Positions 61,382-64,000 of a stretch of 64,000 nt of DNA are shown here, piece after piece. A model generated the notes under the pieces. It saw only the letters and a list, made by a program, of their open reading frames with translations, ran no database searches and was not told the DNA's origin. The DNA is taken from NCBI RefSeq assembly GCF_900091595.1, contig NZ_FMCW01000022.1:81030-145029 (forward strand), in the 5' to 3' direction. Numbering within the stretch: position 1 is the first letter of the stretch; each line of letters opens with the position of its first letter. This stretch comes from Micromonospora haikouensis. GTDB lineage: Bacteria > Actinomycetota > Actinomycetes > Mycobacteriales > Micromonosporaceae. Both the position numbers and the translations under genes were made by a program.

Positions 61382-61804
61382 ATGACCGTCCCCATCGCTC
61401 TGGACGCACAGCTACGGGTCGCGGGCCTGACGCCCACCGCGCAGCGCCGCGCCGTCCTGGCGCTGCTGATCGGACGCACCAGGCCGCTCGCGGCCCAGGA
61501 GGTACACGCCGAACTCAACCGCTCCGTGCGGCACATCGGACTGACCACCGTCTACCGAGCGCTGCACACCCTCGCCGAGGCCGGATTGCTGCACACCTTC
61601 GACCTGAGGGGCCAGCGGGCCTACCGCCACTGCGGTGCGGCACCACACCAGCACCTGATCTGCACAAGCTGCGACGCGGTGACCGAATGCCCGCCCGATA
61701 TCGTGAGGAGCTGGCTCAACGAGCTCTACCAGCACGCCGGCTTCACCCCGCACCCCGACCGACTCGACCTCAAGGGAACCTGCGGGGCGTGCGCGAACAA
61801 GTAG
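61382..61804 (+). CDS. zur: Zinc uptake regulator Zur (Fur family)
   Basis: 140 residues. Winged helix (about 10-85; LTPTAQRRAVLALLIG, HIGLTTVYRALHTLAEAGL), then the dimer domain with HCGAAPHQHLICTSCDAVTE and a final CGACANK: two CxxC pairs for a structural zinc, and His-rich regulatory site. Zinc-loaded Zur binds Zur boxes and represses; three candidates lie nearby. Last gene of the operon that begins with the COG0523 gene, so it is likely autoregulated. Confidence 0.93.
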   Translation: MTVPIALDAQLRVAGLTPTAQRRAVLALLIGRTRPLAAQEVHAELNRSVRHIGLTTVYRALHTLAEAGLLHTFDLRGQRAYRHCGAAPHQHLICTSCDAVTECPPDIVRSWLNELYQHAGFTPHPDRLDLKGTCGACANK

Positions 61805-61862
61805 TTCGGCGGGTCGGCGGCGGTTGCGACCGCGACGGTGACCCGGACAAGGTTGGTCAGTG

Positions 61863-62065
61863 TCAGATCGCCACCGCACAGAGGGCGGCTTCGGCGGCAT
61901 CGGTGGCGGCGGCGAAGGCTGGGTCCGCGCTCTGGCGCGGTGGATCAGTTCGGTGCCGAACAGCCCGAAGAGGAACACCTCGCCGCCGTCGGCACTCACT
62001 TGCCACACGGCGGCGTGACGACCGCGCCGAGGCGGATGGTGATATTCCTGGCCGGGAGCGCTCAT
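61863..62065 (-). pseudogene. Small gene with likely frameshift
   Basis: From ATG 62065 the frame reads WQVSADGGEVFLFGLFGTEL and HRA; then protein-like sequence goes on in another frame as SADPAFAAATDAAEAALCAV and stops at 61863. Joined, this makes a plausible 65-residue protein. No family recognised; a sequencing error is also possible. Confidence 0.4.
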
Positions 62066-62077
62066 CGTTGGAGTCCG

Positions 62078-62413
62078 TCAGGGTGTGGGTCTGTCGGCCT
62101 TCCGGATCAGGTCGATGACTGCGTCCACATGCTGGGGTTCCTCGACCGGGCCGATCAGCAGTCCGCGCCGGCCCGCCGGCGCGGTGTCGGTGAGCAGGAG
62201 CAGAGCGGGGGCCCGGTGGCAGATGCCGAGGCACTCGGCCCGGACGAGAACACCGCCGTTACTGCTCCGGACCACCTGGGAGAGGATGTCGGTGAGGTCC
62301 TGCGGAACCCGGTAGGGCGATTCCGGGAAGCCGCGGTGGCGTAGCGCGCGGCAGCGGTGACCGTCGCAGTAGGCGACGGTGACACCAACGCCACCTAACG
62401 GTGGGATGCTCAT
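62078..62413 (-). CDS. Thioredoxin-like (2Fe-2S) ferredoxin-type protein
   Basis: 111 residues from ATG 62413, overlapping the methyltransferase stop by 4 bases. VAYCDGHRCRALRHRG and RAECLGICHRAPALLLL give a Cys pattern like that of the thioredoxin-fold ferredoxins that hold a 2Fe-2S cluster. Such proteins appear in cobalamin and metal-related operons. The role here is unknown. Confidence 0.7.
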   Translation of the reverse strand: MSIPPLGGVGVTVAYCDGHRCRALRHRGFPESPYRVPQDLTDILSQVVRSSNGGVLVRAECLGICHRAPALLLLTDTAPAGRRGLLIGPVEEPQHVDAVIDLIRKADRPTP

Positions 62414-62781
62414 CGGCGGCACACCACCAGGGCATGGCCGGCGCTTTGGTGGAACACCGTCGAGCCGGTGAATCCGGCTCGACGGGCCGCCTCGCAGTGC
62501 CAGTGGGCCGGTGCGACGAACTCGGCAGAGCTGAGGCCGCTGAGCGCAGCCGTCCGCTCGTCCAGTAGCGACCTCGTCGAGGGTTCCTCGGCCAGCGCGG
62601 TCCACCACGCGGTCCACATGTCAGGCCCGCTGTGCTGTCGCCGCCAGGCGGGTGTTGAGGCGTCGGGCATGACGTCGAACACGAGGAGCGTGCCGTCCGG
62701 GCTAAGCAGGTGCCGGGCTTCGGCGTACCAGTCCCGCACCCGCTCCTCGGGCAGATAGTGCAGGATCATCAGGGCGAGCAC
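62410..62781 (-). pseudogene. SAM-dependent methyltransferase, truncated by IS
   Basis: The remaining 123 codons cover the second half of a class I methyltransferase: LALMILHYLPEERVRDWY, LSPDGTLLVFDVMPD and a C-terminus HALVVCRR. The SAM-binding motif I is missing because an IS701-type element starts a few bases before codon 1 of this frame. The GTG at 62781 lacks a ribosome site and is unlikely to be a real start. Confidence 0.75.
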
Positions 62782-62782
62782 T

Positions 62783-64000
62783 AGTAGTGCTTTGTCATGA
62801 TCGGAGTTGGTCTCGGGGCCTTCGTCTGGTGGGGAAACGGGTTCTGCAGGTGGGGCAGGCGCCGGCCAGGCGGACGAGTAGGTGTTGCAGTTCGCGGAGT
62901 ACTGCGTAGAGGCTCAGGCCGGCGCGAGGGCTTTTGGGTCGAGGCGTTGCAGAGTGCAGAAGGCGTGGGCGGCCGAGACGAGGGTGACGTGGTGGTGCCA
63001 GCCTTGCCAGGTACGGCCCTCGAAGTGGTGCAGGCCCAGGCCGGTCTTCAACTCCCGGTAGTCGTGCTCGATGCGCCAGCGCAGTTTCGCCCACCGGATC
63101 AAGGTGCGTTTCGGCGTGGTGGCGGGCAGGTTCGACAACCAGTACTTGGTGGGCTCGTCGCGGTCGGGTGGCCATTCGGCGATCAGCCATGCCTCTGGCA
63201 GGTCCTGGTCGCGGTGGGCGGCGAGCAGGACCCGTCCGGCTGGCCGGACCCGCAGGAACACGAACCGGGAACGCATCTTCACCGGCCGGCCGTCGCGGAT
63301 GCGGGAACCATCGCGCCAGGACACCGTTCGGGCCGCGACCGCGCCGGCGGACAGGACCATGTCCTTGACCGAGACAGCCGGTTGCCGGTAACGCTGTTTC
63401 GGTGGTTGTCCCACACCGCGGTACGGCGGTGCGGTACGCACCGCCGCCTGGGGGTACACGCTGATCGTGGTGGCGACCTGCACCACATAGGACAAGCCAC
63501 GCCGGGCCAGGCCGTGGCGGAACTCACCGCTGTCGCCGTAGCCCGCGTCAGCCACGATCAACGGCGACCGCAGACCCCACCCGACCGCCTCGTCGATCAT
63601 GTCCAATCCGAGGCGCCACTTCTCCCGATGTCCCACGTCGTCGGGGATCTGCGCCCTTACGCGCCGCTGACCGACATCCGCCGCCGCGGCCGGCGAGGCG
63701 GGGTCCCACGACTCCGGCAGGAACAGCCGCCAGTTGACCGGACACGACGCGGTATCGGTGACCAGGTTCAGACTCACCCCGATCTGGCAGTTGGTGACCT
63801 TGCCCACCGTGCCGGTGTACTGCCGGGCCACACCCGGCGACGCGGTCCCGCACTTGAGCCAGCCGGTGTCATCCAACGCCCACGCCGCCGGTGTGATCAC
63901 CTCATCCATCCGGGACGCCAAGCGGCGACGTACCGGCACCACATCCCACGGGCTGTTCGTCACGAAGTGGTTCAACGCCTGATCGTGCACCCCCGGCAGA
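62783..64000. mobile_element. IS701-family element (partial, runs off window)
   Basis: The left boundary lies near TAGTAGTGCTTTGTCATGAT at about 62782-62801, where the methyltransferase stops matching. The element contains the transposase gene and about 120 bases of non-coding end. The other inverted end and target duplication are outside the window. Confidence 0.75.
62914..64000 (-). CDS. IS701-family transposase (N-terminus outside window)
   Basis: The visible 362 codons are open to the window edge. DDE-type transposase of the IS701/DUF4338-like group: WALDDTGWLKCG with the first Asp, LIVADAGYGDSGEF with the second, and LRWRIEHDYRELKTGLGLHHFEGRTWQGWHHH with the Glu (63005-63100). LPGVHDQALNHFV stands at the edge and is the family's typical early part. 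It has no frameshift in the window, so it may be active. Confidence 0.88.
   Translation of the reverse strand, partial: LPGVHDQALNHFVTNSPWDVVPVRRRLASRMDEVITPAAWALDDTGWLKCGTASPGVARQYTGTVGKVTNCQIGVSLNLVTDTASCPVNWRLFLPESWDPASPAAAADVGQRRVRAQIPDDVGHREKWRLGLDMIDEAVGWGLRSPLIVADAGYGDSGEFRHGLARRGLSYVVQVATTISVYPQAAVRTAPPYRGVGQPPKQRYRQPAVSVKDMVLSAGAVAARTVSWRDGSRIRDGRPVKMRSRFVFLRVRPAGRVLLAAHRDQDLPEAWLIAEWPPDRDEPTKYWLSNLPATTPKRTLIRWAKLRWRIEHDYRELKTGLGLHHFEGRTWQGWHHHVTLVSAAHAFCTLQRLDPKALAPA

Overview
This is a 64 kb, very GC-rich (about 70-75 %) window from an actinomycete chromosome. GTG starts, ATGA/GTGA overlaps, SigE-less htrA-tatB, clgR-clpP, korAB, DUF3117, folP2 and DivIVA-like genes all point to Actinobacteria. 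An IS701-type element, cellulase genes and an intergenic repeat that I associate with Micromonospora suggest Micromonosporaceae, probably Micromonospora; this last step is inference.

Layout. 1-4.4 kb: end of an Hsp70-like gene, a large LuxR regulator and a fused roadblock/DUF742 protein in one overlapping operon. 4.4-14.6 kb: housekeeping and lipid or redox genes (DCC oxidoreductase, a decayed radical-SAM gene, CoA-binding protein, acyl-CoA dehydrogenase, two DUF4190 proteins, two SDRs, CitE-like lyase, EamA transporter, HAD, PhzF). 14.6-28.7 kb: a core block that resembles the M. tuberculosis Rv1207-Rv1232 neighbourhood (CBS/MgtE-N, DUF1003, Mrp, TatB, HtrA, O-methyltransferase, PepA, DUF3117, PaaX, enoyl-CoA hydratase, Tag, DivIVA-like, FolP2), followed by a lone nuoA. 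28.7-41.2 kb: a secreted mucin-like protein, korAB, a potassium channel with RCK domain, clgR and clpP, several regulators, and a ROK regulator followed by a LacI-like protein without a DNA-binding domain. 41.4-42.9 kb: a secreted GH5 cellulase with CBM2. 43-47.7 kb: a scarred accessory stretch with remnants of an integrase, a transposase, a TetR regulator and a cupin gene, next to tRNA-Arg(CCT).

47.9-61.8 kb is the most interesting part: a zinc-starvation locus. It encodes a Fur-family Zur, four zinc-independent ribosomal protein paralogues (L28, L33, S14, L31), a COG0523 protein without a P-loop, a ZnuABC-like ABC transporter, and six secreted, anchored or lipid-linked proteins that share one domain with conserved GHxD and HxHxNW motifs. 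Candidate Zur boxes lie at 58754-58768, 59309-59323 and (weaker) 49318-49338. The solute-binding lipoprotein carries this same domain inserted between its two lobes and, by my reading, circularly permuted. A WxL-type protein and a DUF916 WxL-interacting protein are part of the same array. The simplest picture is a zinc relay: wall-anchored domains catch zinc outside the cell, hand it to the lipoprotein, and the permease and ATPase import it, while zinc-free ribosomal proteins spare zinc inside.

61.8-64 kb: a ferredoxin-like gene and a methyltransferase cut short by an IS701-family element that runs off the window.
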